From: Acidobacteriota bacterium
GTDB taxonomy: Bacteria; Acidobacteriota; Blastocatellia; Pyrinomonadales; Pyrinomonadaceae
Length of the DNA stretch: 64,000 bases
NCBI GenBank assembly: GCA_016700075.1
Contig: CP065000.1
Span: 124,001-188,000, forward strand
Direction of reading: 5' to 3'
A program made the translations under genes and the position numbers. Below the pieces are notes generated by a model that worked only from the letters and a program-made list of their open reading frames with translations, did not search any database and was not told the origin of the DNA. Shown piece after piece: positions 10,227 to 18,355 of this stretch. Position 1 is the stretch's first letter. Each line of letters starts with the position of its first letter.

Positions 10227-11318
10227 GTGGAAACTGCCAACAGTAACAATCTTAACGTCGGAAAGCATTTCCTGGTCGGATTGCCCGGGGCTGAACTGGA
10301 CCCGGCGGCGACTGATCTGCTAGATGAGGTCCGCCCGGGCGGCGTGATCCTGTTCGCGAGGAATATCAAAAGCTGTGAACAGACCCGCCTGCTGCTTGAC
10401 GAGATCGTTGGTAAGCTTGGCTATCGTCCGCTGATCGCGGTTGATCAGGAAGGCGGACTCGTGGACAGGCTGAGGAGAGTTCTTTCTCCCTTACCAGCCG
10501 CGGCGAAGATGCTCTCGGCCGACGATGCCCGGCGTCTTGGCCGGCTGGCAGGCGAGCCTTTGTCGATACTTGGATTTAACCTCGATCTGGCTCCTGTCGT
10601 TGATGTGATGGATGGCTCCCGGTCAGATCGCTCAAATGGACTTTATTCACGCATTTTCGGCGATTCGAAGGAGCAGGCGTCAGAATTTGCAGAAGCTTTC
10701 ATAACCGGCCTAGCCAAGTTTGGAATTTTGGGCTGTCTGAAACATTTCCCGGGGCTTTCGGCCGCACGTGTAGATTCGCACGAAGAATTGCCGGTGGTCG
10801 ATATCGACCGGGAAGAACTTGATGAGATAGACCTATTTCCCTATCGGCGGCTCCTCGATCGTGACCGCTGTGCGGTGATGATCGGTCATGCCGTCTACCC
10901 GAACACGAACTTGCAGGCAATTCGCCCGGATGGCAGACTTTTACCTTCGTCCCTTGACGACGGCATCGTCAATGGCCTTCTGAGGCGTGACCTTGGATTT
11001 GATGGCCTCGTGATCACAGACGACCTTGAGATGGGTGCGATCGTCAATACATACGGTATTGGGGACGCTTGTGTGAAAGCAATGAATGCCGGGAACGATA
11101 TGCTGGCGATCTGTGCAAAGCCGCAATCAATACTCGCCGGTTTCCGCGCGGTACAAGCCGCTGCTGATAGCGGCGACATATCTGGCGACGTGCTCACAGC
11201 CTCTTCGGCCCGGATCGAGCGGTTTGGACAAAATATTGCTGAACCTCGGCAGTTCGACGAAAGTAGGCTGAATGAGATCGCAAGAGAAATTGAAGACTTT
11301 GCCAGAGGCGTTGAGTAG
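10227..11318 (+). CDS. nagZ: Beta-N-acetylhexosaminidase, GH3 (NagZ-like)
   Basis: The 363-residue protein is a single-domain GH3 enzyme with no evident signal peptide, so probably cytoplasmic, as NagZ is. KHFPG lies near residue 171 and is followed by DSHEELPVVD, which supplies the Asp-His pair typical of NagZ. The nucleophile candidate is the first Asp of ITDDLEMGAI near residue 264. NagZ removes GlcNAc from 1,6-anhydro-muropeptides during peptidoglycan recycling. The usual KHFPGHGDT is changed to KHFPGLSAARVDSH, so the His/Asp loop is slightly different. MurU- and AmgK-like genes of the same salvage route lie 20 kb away. The GTG start has no good ribosome-binding site. Confidence 0.85.
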   Translation: METANSNNLNVGKHFLVGLPGAELDPAATDLLDEVRPGGVILFARNIKSCEQTRLLLDEIVGKLGYRPLIAVDQEGGLVDRLRRVLSPLPAAAKMLSADDARRLGRLAGEPLSILGFNLDLAPVVDVMDGSRSDRSNGLYSRIFGDSKEQASEFAEAFITGLAKFGILGCLKHFPGLSAARVDSHEELPVVDIDREELDEIDLFPYRRLLDRDRCAVMIGHAVYPNTNLQAIRPDGRLLPSSLDDGIVNGLLRRDLGFDGLVITDDLEMGAIVNTYGIGDACVKAMNAGNDMLAICAKPQSILAGFRAVQAAADSGDISGDVLTASSARIERFGQNIAEPRQFDESRLNEIAREIEDFARGVE

Positions 11319-11336
11319 ATGTTTGGAGGAATGCCG

Positions 11337-12884
11337 GTGAAAAGACTGTTGATCTTGTTTGTTATTGCTGCGACCGCATTTGCTGCTGGATGCAGGAGAA
11401 ATAACTCGGAATTTGTAACTGTGGCCCTGTCGGACGCGTTTTCGACCTTCGATACTTTAACAACCGAAAAATCTGATGCGGCTGCTGAGAGGATCAGAAA
11501 TCTCTTTTTCAACTCGCTTGTTCGGAAGAACGAATCATTTGACTATGTCGGCGAATTGGCGAAAGAGATCAAGGCATCGGACGACGGAAAGTCGATAACC
11601 TTTGTTCTACGCGAAGGTGTGAAATTCCATGATGGCAAGGTCCTGAGTTCAGCCGACGTCAAATACACGTTTGACGAACTGTTTCGAACCAAGGGTTACA
11701 AGTCGTTTTCTTATTTTGATGTTGTAAACAAGCAGTCCATACCGCACATCACTTCCATCGATACTCCTGACCCGCTCACGATCGTTTTTAACATACAAAA
11801 GCCGGCCCTAAAGAATCAGCTATTGTCTAATCTCGTCGCGACCCCGATCATCGCTGAGGGTACTGCGGGGCAGCAGAAGCAGCAGCCCTCCGGGACCGGT
11901 CCTTTCAAATTCGTATCCTTTGATGCAAGCCAGAACATCGTTGAAATGGAAGCATTTGCAGATCATTGGGAAGGGGCTCCAAAGGTTGGAAAGCTTCGGA
12001 TAAAGACGGTCCCGGATGCGAGTGCCCTTCAGGCAGAGCTTCAAACGGGCGGCGTCGATATCGCACCTATGCCGTCCAACCTACCGCCTGATACCCTGAA
12101 CGCACTCAAGAGCCTTGGAACTTTGAACGTGGAGCAATACGACGGTTCGAACATCCAGTACCTTGGATTCAATACAACGTCACCGCCGCTTGATAATCCT
12201 AAAATAAGGCAAGCGATAGGTTACGCCGTTGACCGCGAAAAGATCATTCGCGAACTTTTATCGGGTCAGGCAAAGATCGCAAACTCTATTCTGCCCGAGG
12301 CGTCATGGGCATATTCACCGGGAACTGTGTACGCTTATGACCCAACTAAAGCGAAGCAGCTCCTCGCAGAGGCCGGTTATAACAACGAGCCGATAACTTT
12401 CAAATTCTCGTCCGGCAATGCTGCATATAGCAGCTATGCCCAAGCGATCCAAAGTATGTTGGTCGCGTCCGGCTTTAACATTCAAATAGAAACACTAGAC
12501 CCGAACACTATCCGGGAAAATTTGGCCAAAGGCCAGTTTCAGATGAATACGGCCGTGTGGGTCGGCGGAAATCAGGATCCGCTTTTTCTTAAAGATCTCT
12601 TTACAACTGCAAAGATACCTTCGGCGGAAGTAGCCTGCTGCAATAGAGCTCGTTACAGCAATCCGGAGGTAGATAAGCTCATCGATGACGCCGTGAATGA
12701 AACCGACAGGGTAAAGGCAAAAGAACTGTATGTTAAGGCGTGGGAGATCATAAGCCGGGATCTGCCGCTTTATCCGCTGTGGTATCCGTCGAATATGGTC
12801 ATTGCGAATAAGCGTATCGGCAACGCGAAGATCGGCCCTAGCGGCGACTGGACGTTTTTGAAGGATATTACTGTGTCGCAGTAG
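11337..12884 (+). CDS. Extracellular solute-binding lipoprotein, family 5 (peptide-type)
   Basis: The start is set at GTG 11337 because GGAGG at 11325-11329 sits 7 nt upstream, whereas the ATG at 11331 would be too close to it. The resulting 515-residue product opens with a lipoprotein signal peptide, MKRLLILFVIAATAFAAGC, with the lipobox FAAGC. The rest matches SBP_bac_5 proteins: a TLTTEKSDAAAERIRNLFFNSL region, VTFVLREGVKFHDGK-like sequence (here ITFVLREGVKFHDGK), and IRQAIGYAVDREKII near the middle. These bind di- or oligopeptides, nickel or sugars for an ABC importer. No permease or ATPase genes lie beside it, so it is an orphan. It follows nagZ by 18 nt and may import a peptidoglycan-derived peptide, which is speculative. 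Confidence 0.88.
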   Translation: MKRLLILFVIAATAFAAGCRRNNSEFVTVALSDAFSTFDTLTTEKSDAAAERIRNLFFNSLVRKNESFDYVGELAKEIKASDDGKSITFVLREGVKFHDGKVLSSADVKYTFDELFRTKGYKSFSYFDVVNKQSIPHITSIDTPDPLTIVFNIQKPALKNQLLSNLVATPIIAEGTAGQQKQQPSGTGPFKFVSFDASQNIVEMEAFADHWEGAPKVGKLRIKTVPDASALQAELQTGGVDIAPMPSNLPPDTLNALKSLGTLNVEQYDGSNIQYLGFNTTSPPLDNPKIRQAIGYAVDREKIIRELLSGQAKIANSILPEASWAYSPGTVYAYDPTKAKQLLAEAGYNNEPITFKFSSGNAAYSSYAQAIQSMLVASGFNIQIETLDPNTIRENLAKGQFQMNTAVWVGGNQDPLFLKDLFTTAKIPSAEVACCNRARYSNPEVDKLIDDAVNETDRVKAKELYVKAWEIISRDLPLYPLWYPSNMVIANKRIGNAKIGPSGDWTFLKDITVSQ

Positions 12885-12905
12885 GTTGCGGCCGGAGTGT
12901 TCGGC

Positions 12906-12933
12906 TTGACAAAGAAAGGCCAAAAGGTAGAAT
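12906..12933 (+). promoter_or_regulatory. Sigma-70 promoter of tRNA-Gly
   Basis: A consensus TTGACA (12906-12911) and TAGAAT (12928-12933) are separated by 16 bp and end 13 bp before the 5' end of the tRNA-Gly gene. This is the clearest housekeeping promoter in the window and probably drives both tRNA genes. Confidence 0.75.
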
Positions 12934-12946
12934 AATTATTTGCCAC

Positions 12947-13021
12947 GCGGGAGTAGCTCAGTGGTAGAGCGCAACCTTGCCAAGGTTGAAGTCGCGAGTT
13001 CGACCCTCGTCTCCCGCTCCA
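12947..13021 (+). tRNA. tRNA-Gly(GCC)
   Basis: The acceptor arms GCGGGAG and CTCCCGC pair fully, the D arm contains AGCTCAGTGGTAGAGC, and the T loop reads GTTCGACCC. The anticodon loop TTGCCAA gives anticodon GCC. The CCA end is encoded at 13019-13021. Confidence 0.97.
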
Positions 13022-13028
13022 GTTTGAA

Positions 13029-13104
13029 AAGGAGAAAGGATAAAGGAGAAAGGAGAAAGTTTCCGGCTTTCCATTTATCCTTTATCCTTTCTCCTTTCTC
13101 CTTT
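13029..13104. repeat. Polypurine/polypyrimidine inverted repeat between two tRNA genes
   Basis: The 89 bp between tRNA-Gly and tRNA-Cys consist mostly of an imperfect inverted repeat. The left arm is built from the 7-nt unit GGAGAAA (with GGATAAA variants), and the right arm is its complement (TTTCTCC, TTTATCC). A transcript would fold into a long hairpin that could punctuate processing of the two tRNAs. A related 7-nt-unit inverted repeat lies inside korA at 16359-16438. Confidence 0.75.
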
Positions 13105-13110
13105 GTGATC

Positions 13111-13185
<75 letters not shown>

Positions 13186-13189
13186 ATTC

Positions 13190-14242
13190 CTATCGTAAAA
13201 AACTGTTAAGCTTTTCGAGAGCCGCAGAACCCGGACAGAGGACTTCCCTGCCGAGCGAATTGAGCGGCTTTTCTGTCGTGTTCAACAGGTTCTGCAGATC
13301 GGGTGCATCTTCGTTGATGTAGAGCAGACCGGTTAGTATCTCGCCTTTGTCTTTTGCACGCTGCATGGCATTGATCGCAGAAAAGCGGTCGAGCGGGTCC
13401 CAATCTTTCTGCAGTTTATGGAGGCGAATTTCGGATCCGTCGTGCAGCGTGATATCCGAGATGTCGCCGGCCTCATAATTGGTCGTTATCTCACGCATCA
13501 TGGGGACAAAGTCCATTGTTCCGGTGACCTCGATGTGTTCGCGAACGTAATCGTAGGATTTCGTCGAACCGGGATTATTGTTGAATGTCACACAAGGCGA
13601 GATGACATTAAGGAATGCAAAGCCGTTGTGTCTCATCGCCGCTTTCATCAACGGGATGAGTTGTTCTTTATCACCCGAAAAACTTTGACCGACGAAGGTC
13701 GCTCCAAGTTCCATTGCGAGGCTCGCCAGGTCGATCGCCTCAAACAAATTAACGCTGCCCGCTTTACTCTTTGAGCCAGCGTCGGCGGTCGCGGAATCCT
13801 GGCCTTTTGTTAGGCCGTAGCAGCCATTGTTCATCACGAGGTAAACCATGTTCAGGTTTCGCCGAATGACGTGCACAAACTGCCCCATCCCGATCGAGGC
13901 AGTGTCACCGTCGCCCGAAACGCCAAAATATATTAGGTCGCGGTTCGCGAGATTCGCACCCGTCGCCACCGAAGGCATTCTTCCATGAACCGAATTAAAT
14001 CCGTGCGAATTCGACAAAAAGTAAGCCGGCGATTTCGACGAACAGCCGATGCCTGAAAGTTTTGCCACCTTGTGCGGTTCGATGTTCATCTGCCAGCACG
14101 CCTCAACGATCGCGGCATTGATCGAATCATGTCCGCAACCTGCACAAAGAGTGGACAGCGAGCCCTCGTAATAATCGACCGTGTACCCAAGGTCGTTTTT
14201 CGGCAATGCCGGATGTCGAAATGTTGATCTAACGTAGGTCAT
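13190..14242 (-). CDS. korB: 2-oxoacid:ferredoxin oxidoreductase, beta subunit
   Basis: The 350-residue protein is the thiamine-diphosphate-binding beta subunit. Visible motifs are LCAGCGHD at the N-terminus, KLSGIGCSSK, the ThDP/Mg2+ motif GDGDTASIG near residue 109, and NNGCYGLTKGQ. With KorA it oxidatively decarboxylates a 2-oxoacid, most likely 2-oxoglutarate, to the acyl-CoA and reduces ferredoxin. It is read convergently with the tRNA genes, its stop being 5 bp beyond tRNA-Cys. It is separated from korA by about 1.8 kb containing a crystallin gene and a toxin-antitoxin module, an unusual break, since korA and korB are normally adjacent. Confidence 0.93.
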   Translation of the reverse strand: MTYVRSTFRHPALPKNDLGYTVDYYEGSLSTLCAGCGHDSINAAIVEACWQMNIEPHKVAKLSGIGCSSKSPAYFLSNSHGFNSVHGRMPSVATGANLANRDLIYFGVSGDGDTASIGMGQFVHVIRRNLNMVYLVMNNGCYGLTKGQDSATADAGSKSKAGSVNLFEAIDLASLAMELGATFVGQSFSGDKEQLIPLMKAAMRHNGFAFLNVISPCVTFNNNPGSTKSYDYVREHIEVTGTMDFVPMMREITTNYEAGDISDITLHDGSEIRLHKLQKDWDPLDRFSAINAMQRAKDKGEILTGLLYINEDAPDLQNLLNTTEKPLNSLGREVLCPGSAALEKLNSFLR

Positions 14243-14340
14243 AAATGAGCGGTTCTATGTAGAGCCCGAAGCTAGTGTAGCTAAACAGAATTATCAGCAA
14301 ATTCTCCAAGTTTGTCATCTTGGAAAAGAGGAAGAAAAAT

Positions 14341-14363
14341 GGCGGTGCCGTTGCGGCACCGCC
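14341..14363 (-). terminator. Rho-independent terminator after the crystallin gene
   Basis: A perfect 10-bp stem (GGCGGTGCCG and its complement) with a 3-nt loop is followed, on the minus strand, by ATTTTTCTTCC. It ends transcription of the crystallin gene 26 bp past its stop codon and insulates korB, which starts about 100 bp further on. Confidence 0.85.
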
Positions 14364-14389
14364 GATCAATTAAGATTGGCGATACAAGC

Positions 14390-15292
14390 CTATCTTGGCT
14401 GTGGGATCACAGGCCGCAAAGAGCGAATATTCTGACCGAATCCAAAGATCCCATAGCTCGGGACGCTCTGATTCAGAGTCTGACATCTTCCTGTGAAGTT
14501 AGCGCCGGAACATACTTCCCAAACGCCCTTTCCGATCGTAATGCTGCCAACGCGCCGGTTGATGTTGGACTGCTCCGAATTGTAATTGATGACCGTACCG
14601 CGGTAATTGTTCTGCGAATACAGAACGATGTACCAGTCAGACCAATTCGGTGTCGGATCCGGCATTGACCAACCGACCGGACGCACCGAAGCGAGGCGGC
14701 CGTTCATTCCTATCGACCTGAGGTCCGGAATGCTCTGCGACACCGTCTCGCAGCGACCGGTAAAGTTACCGCCATCGCAAAGCTGCCATGTTCCTCGGCC
14801 GATGGTGACGCTGCGAGCGGTTTTGTCCAGCCACGCAACACCGCCCGGAATGTTGGTCGGCGTTCCTCTATAATTTGGCTGAGTGTAGAGAACGATATAG
14901 TCATTTGACGTTCCGCCCCCACCGCCGCCCCAACCGGGCATTCCGCCGCGAACCCTTCGCAACGACGAGATCTTGTCGTTCCAATCGTTTTTGCGAAGAT
15001 CGGCCTCCTCGCCGCTGACGACCGCGCAACGTCCGCCAAAGTCGGCGTGTTCGCAGACCTCCCAGTACTCGCCCCTCGCGACGCGAATACTCGAGATCTC
15101 GTCATTGAAGTCTGTTCCATCCAGATTAGAAACGTCGTTCCTATATGTGGCTGAACGGCCTTTGAAGTTACGATCTTTGAACACCGTGATCCCAACACCG
15201 CCACCCATTTGGCGCTGAGCAAAAGAGTCGCTAACCGCTGAAAACGCAATTAGGACAGCTGCGAGCAAAGTAGATAATTTTATAAGTTTCAT
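14390..15292 (-). CDS. Secreted beta/gamma-crystallin-fold protein
   Basis: The 300-residue protein has a signal peptide (MKLIKLSTLLAAVLIAFSAVSDSFAQ) and four crystallin-type Greek-key motifs arranged as two domains. In the N-terminal domain two copies match the calcium-binding N/D-N/D-x-x-S/T-S motif: NDEISS (about residue 62) and NDKISS (about residue 104). The C-terminal domain keeps the fold pattern (RGTWQLCDGGNFTGRCETV, KGVWEVCSGANFTGRCQTL) but its equivalents are NGRLAS and QNIRS, so calcium binding there is doubtful. A linker rich in glycine (GWGGGGGG) joins the domains. An AAGGGGG ribosome-binding site lies 6 nt before the ATG. Likely a secreted, calcium-stabilised, stress- or matrix-related protein; exact role unknown. 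Confidence 0.88.
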   Translation of the reverse strand: MKLIKLSTLLAAVLIAFSAVSDSFAQRQMGGGVGITVFKDRNFKGRSATYRNDVSNLDGTDFNDEISSIRVARGEYWEVCEHADFGGRCAVVSGEEADLRKNDWNDKISSLRRVRGGMPGWGGGGGGTSNDYIVLYTQPNYRGTPTNIPGGVAWLDKTARSVTIGRGTWQLCDGGNFTGRCETVSQSIPDLRSIGMNGRLASVRPVGWSMPDPTPNWSDWYIVLYSQNNYRGTVINYNSEQSNINRRVGSITIGKGVWEVCSGANFTGRCQTLNQSVPSYGIFGFGQNIRSLRPVIPQPR

Positions 15293-15422
15293 TGATTCCC
15301 CCTTTCAGATGTAGTGTTTTTACACTCGGAACGGAAAAGAACGCGATTCACTTCCCCTCCACACAAAGAATAATTCTTGCATTCTTTTTCCGCAAGATAC
15401 GAACCAGAATCGAAAACGCTGA

Positions 15423-15560
15423 TCACTTACTGCAAAAAGATCTTATCTGCCGGTAAATATTATCCGCTGTGATCGGCATGCCGTCGTAGTTTAGGACGGA
15501 GATGAGTTTTGACGCATCGGTGCCGAGTTCGATCATCATGAGGCCGCGGAACTGGGCGTC
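15423..15560 (-). pseudogene. Duplicated 3' fragment of korA
   Basis: Bases 15439-15560 repeat the korA 3' end at 16060-16181 with only 8 differences by my count over 122 bp. On the minus strand the fragment still reads in frame (FRGLMMIELGTDASKL, then SVLNYDGMPITADNIYRQIRS) and ends FCSK before a stop at 15423. Similarity stops exactly where the korA coding end diverges. It has no start of its own and directly follows the antitoxin gene, with the antitoxin stop codon in the same frame. It is the displaced or duplicated end of korA, not a gene. Confidence 0.9.
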
Positions 15561-15572
15561 AGTGTAGCCACG

Positions 15573-15767
15573 CTAAAGTTCAGCAATTTCCATATCCTTT
15601 TTTAACAACCGATTAACTACTTGGCTGCGGTCAATGTCCTTCTTGACCGACAGCTTCTGGACGAATTCGGCAATTTCCGGCTCTAAATAGATCGGTAGGT
15701 TGAACTCTCCGTCCGGATTATGGAATTTACCTCTTACTCCTTTTGAAAAATCATATTCCTTTTTCAT
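15573..15767 (-). CDS. Antitoxin of a BrnT-type toxin-antitoxin pair
   Basis: A 64-residue protein, KKEYDFSKGVRGKF at the N-terminus and LPIYLEPEIAEFVQKLSV in the middle, with a C-terminal VVNRLLKKDMEI. It matches the short antitoxins that follow BrnT toxins and probably contains a ribbon-helix-helix DNA-binding fold. Its start overlaps the toxin gene by 17 nt, a usual arrangement for toxin-first modules. It should neutralise the toxin and repress the operon. It is inserted between the two copies of the korA 3' end. Confidence 0.8.
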   Translation of the reverse strand: MKKEYDFSKGVRGKFHNPDGEFNLPIYLEPEIAEFVQKLSVKKDIDRSQVVNRLLKKDMEIAEL

Positions 15768-16047
15768 ACTGTTCTGTTTCCCGCTTGGTTGCCTTTCTTA
15801 CCGAAATGATCCTGATCCGCATACTCTCCGCACTCAGGCTTTCACACTTATGAGACAGGACCAAGACGCTTCCCATCCCGTCTAATCCGATTGTAATCCA
15901 TCGTTCTTCCTTTTCGCTATGTTCTTCGTCCGGGATCGAAAGCAGATTTGGGTCGCGAAAAACCGTTGCCGCTCGCTCGAAACTAACCGCGTGTTTGCGA
16001 ATATTGGTGCGAGCTTTCTTAGGATCCCATTCAAAATCGTAACGCAT
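15751..16047 (-). CDS. BrnT family toxin (RelE-like ribonuclease)
   Basis: The 98-residue protein has the BrnT pattern throughout: FEWDPKKARTNIRKHAVSF at the N-terminus, AATVFRDPNLLSIPDEEHS, ERWITIGLDGMGSVLVL and the terminal RIRIISVRKATKRETEQYE. BrnT proteins are RNA-cleaving toxins that inhibit translation. The ATG lies 2 nt after the korA stop codon, so the toxin would be on the korA transcript. The gene is bounded by the 3' end of korA on one side and, after the antitoxin, by the duplicated korA end on the other. Confidence 0.88.
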   Translation of the reverse strand: MRYDFEWDPKKARTNIRKHAVSFERAATVFRDPNLLSIPDEEHSEKEERWITIGLDGMGSVLVLSHKCESLSAESMRIRIISVRKATKRETEQYEKGI

Positions 16048-16049
16048 AC

Positions 16050-18065
16050 CTACATTCCCGATCTTATCTGCCTAAAAATATTATCCGCCGTGATCGGCAT
16101 GCCGTCGTAGTTTAGGACGGAGATGAGTTTCGACGCATCGGTGCCGAGTTCGATCATCATTAGGCTGCGGAATTGGGCGTCGCGGTTTTGTTCGATGACG
16201 AAGATCCGAGAATGCGAATCGACAAATTCGCGAAACGCTTCGCCAAATGGAAACGCCCGCACACGCATTGCGTCGAGGTTGATTCCCTGTTCCGCGAGAA
16301 GTTCGAGAGCTTCTTCAGCGGCGTACGACGACGTGCCAAAGTAGATTACACCGTTGGCGGTGACGGGTGACGGGTGACGGGTAACAAGGTCAGAGCCAGA
16401 GCCCTTTTTCCTGTCACCTGTAACCTGTCTCCTATCACTCGCATGGATCACAGGGCTCGGCACCAGTTCCTTCGCCGTGTCCCATTTTTTGGCGAGGCGG
16501 TCCATGTTGCGGCGGTAGGCGTCGCCGTCTTCGGTGTAGACTCCGTATTCGTCGCGGGACGAGCCGCGTGTGACAAATGCACCGCGGGTCGCGTGTGTCC
16601 CGGCGATGGTCCGATACGGGATGCCGTCGTCGTCGATGTCGAGATAACGGCCAAATTTACCTTTGAACTGCTCAAGCGGCTGTCCCGCGGTCTCATTACT
16701 GCCGTCGTGGCCCGGAAGATCGGCGTGCTGGGCGCCCACATTGCCGTTCCCGTTCTCGGGGAGGTCCGCATCAAGCAGGCTGGCAGCCCTTGCACCGATC
16801 TTAGTAGCAGCCGCGATGCGATCGAGCATTTCGCCGGTCAAGACCTTGCCTCGATCGTATTCGCGGCTGTCGTCCCAAACAAGAGCCTCAGTAACATGGT
16901 CGTTCATGCCGAGATCGAGGTCGGTCATCACTATGACCGGAGTTTGAAGTCGCTCGGTCAAATCAAATGCGGCTGCTGTCATCTCGAAACATTCCTTCGG
17001 ACTCGCCGGAAACAGCAGCGGATGCTTTGTATCTCCGTGGGAAGCATACGCCGCGAGCAAGATATCTGACTGCTGCGTCCTCGTTGGCATCCCGGTCGAA
17101 GGACCCGTTCGCTGAACGTCTATCAGGACCGTCGGTATCTCAGCAAAATAGCCAAGCCCAAGGAACTCATTCATCAGCGAAACGCCCGGGCCGCTAGTGG
17201 CGGTGAACGCACGTGCGCCGTTCCAAGAGGCACCTATCACCATCCCGATAGCGGCGAGTTCGTCTTCAGCCTGAACGATGGCGTAGTTGTTCTTGCCGGT
17301 TTCGGGATCGACGCGGTATTTGGCGGCGTACTTGGAAAAAGCATCAACGACCGATGTCGATGGCGTGATCGGATACCAAGCCGCAACGGTCGCACCTGCA
17401 TATATCGCCCCTAGAGCACATGCAGAATTGCCGCCGTAAAGGATCTTGTCGCCGAGCAGATCACGGCGTTCGACGCGCAACGAGAAAGGATGTTCGAAAT
17501 GATCCTTGACGTAATTGACGCCGAGATTCAGAGCCTTTATGTTCGGTTCGATAAGCTTTTCCTTGCCCTTGAACTGTTCACCGATCAGGCCTTCTAGGAC
17601 GGAGAATTCGATGTCGAATAGCGTTGCAAGGGCTCCGATGTAAACGATATTTTTGAAAAGCTGCCGCTGCCGTGCGTCTGCATAATTTGCATTGCATATC
17701 TCGGTCATCGGGATGCCGAGATGCGTGATGTCCGTACGATCGTAGCCCGGCGGGAGCGGTTTAGTGTCGTCGTAAACGAAATAGCCGCCGGCTTTGACGT
17801 CAGCGTAATCCTTTTTCATCGACTGCGGATTGACCGCGACCATCAGATCGACGCCCTCGCGTCTCCCCAAATATCCTTTCTCCGAGACACGTACCTCGTA
17901 CCAAGTCGGCAAACCCTGAATATTCGAAGGGAAAATGTTCTTCGGCGTCACGGGCACACCCATCCGAAACACCGCCTTAGTAAACAAAGCATTAGCCGAA
18001 GCCGAACCAGTGCCATTTACGTTCGCAAACCTAACTACAAAATCGTTTATCTTCATTAAACTCAT
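16050..18065 (-). CDS. korA: 2-oxoacid:acceptor oxidoreductase, fused gamma-alpha subunit
   Basis: The 671-residue protein joins a gamma domain (about residues 1-190, with FVVRFANVNGTGSASANALF) and an alpha domain starting about residue 210 (GGNSACALGAIYAGATVAAWYPITPSTSVVDAF), which contains the ThDP pyrimidine-binding site. With KorB it forms the catalytic core; electrons pass to ferredoxin or the GltD-like protein encoded upstream. Two stretches look like in-frame insertions: about residues 423-465 (contains ARAASLLD and low-complexity GNGNVG) and 541-570 (QVTGDRKKGSGSDLVTRHPS), the latter encoded by a 7-nt-unit inverted repeat. The ATG at 18065 overlaps the stop of an upstream toxin gene; ATG 18056 is an alternative start. 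Its 3' end is duplicated at 15439-15560. Confidence 0.93.
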   Translation of the reverse strand: MSLMKINDFVVRFANVNGTGSASANALFTKAVFRMGVPVTPKNIFPSNIQGLPTWYEVRVSEKGYLGRREGVDLMVAVNPQSMKKDYADVKAGGYFVYDDTKPLPPGYDRTDITHLGIPMTEICNANYADARQRQLFKNIVYIGALATLFDIEFSVLEGLIGEQFKGKEKLIEPNIKALNLGVNYVKDHFEHPFSLRVERRDLLGDKILYGGNSACALGAIYAGATVAAWYPITPSTSVVDAFSKYAAKYRVDPETGKNNYAIVQAEDELAAIGMVIGASWNGARAFTATSGPGVSLMNEFLGLGYFAEIPTVLIDVQRTGPSTGMPTRTQQSDILLAAYASHGDTKHPLLFPASPKECFEMTAAAFDLTERLQTPVIVMTDLDLGMNDHVTEALVWDDSREYDRGKVLTGEMLDRIAAATKIGARAASLLDADLPENGNGNVGAQHADLPGHDGSNETAGQPLEQFKGKFGRYLDIDDDGIPYRTIAGTHATRGAFVTRGSSRDEYGVYTEDGDAYRRNMDRLAKKWDTAKELVPSPVIHASDRRQVTGDRKKGSGSDLVTRHPSPVTANGVIYFGTSSYAAEEALELLAEQGINLDAMRVRAFPFGEAFREFVDSHSRIFVIEQNRDAQFRSLMMIELGTDASKLISVLNYDGMPITADNIFRQIRSGM
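16359..16438. repeat. Inverted repeat of 7-nt units inside korA
   Basis: The left arm has three GGTGACG units in tandem (16359-16379). The right arm (16410-16438) consists of the complementary units CCTGTCA, CCTGTAA, CCTGTCT, CCTATCA. By my alignment about 21 of 29 arm positions pair. It adds about 28 codons in frame to korA. Its architecture matches the inter-tRNA element at 13029-13104, though the unit sequence differs. Confidence 0.75.
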
Positions 18066-18355
18066 CGGTCCAAACCAAAATCAGGATCGCGGCTGTCATG
18101 CTTTACCGCAACAACGAGAACTGTTTCTTCATCGATCACTTCAAATAAGATGTGGTAAGGAAATCAGGCGAAGTTGACCCGTCGGAATCTAGGTGTGTAA
18201 AGCGGAAATGATCCAGCCCGGTTTACCATCGAGTCGAAACACCTAAGTAGCTCAGCAAAAAAGTCGATCGCGATCTCTGAACCAGCATGATGCGAATAAT
18301 ACTCGATATGACCAACTAGATCATCATCGACCTTAGGGTGAACTATGATTTCCAT
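18062..18355 (-). pseudogene. ParE/RelE-type toxin, interrupted by a TGA codon
   Basis: The frame starts MEIIVHPKVDDDLVGHIEYY and reads to RFRRVNFA, then a TGA stop (18164-18166). The same frame continues FPYHILFEVIDEETVLVVAV and ends DSRDPDFGLDR at a stop overlapping the korA start codon. Without the TGA the protein would have about 97 residues, the normal length of ParE-like toxins, in which the FPY segment is usually preceded by a basic residue. A single CGA to TGA change explains the interruption. The remaining 63-residue N-terminal piece lacks the C-terminal strands of the fold, so the toxin is probably dead. It overlaps the antitoxin gene upstream by 13 nt and korA downstream by 4 nt. 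Confidence 0.85.
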
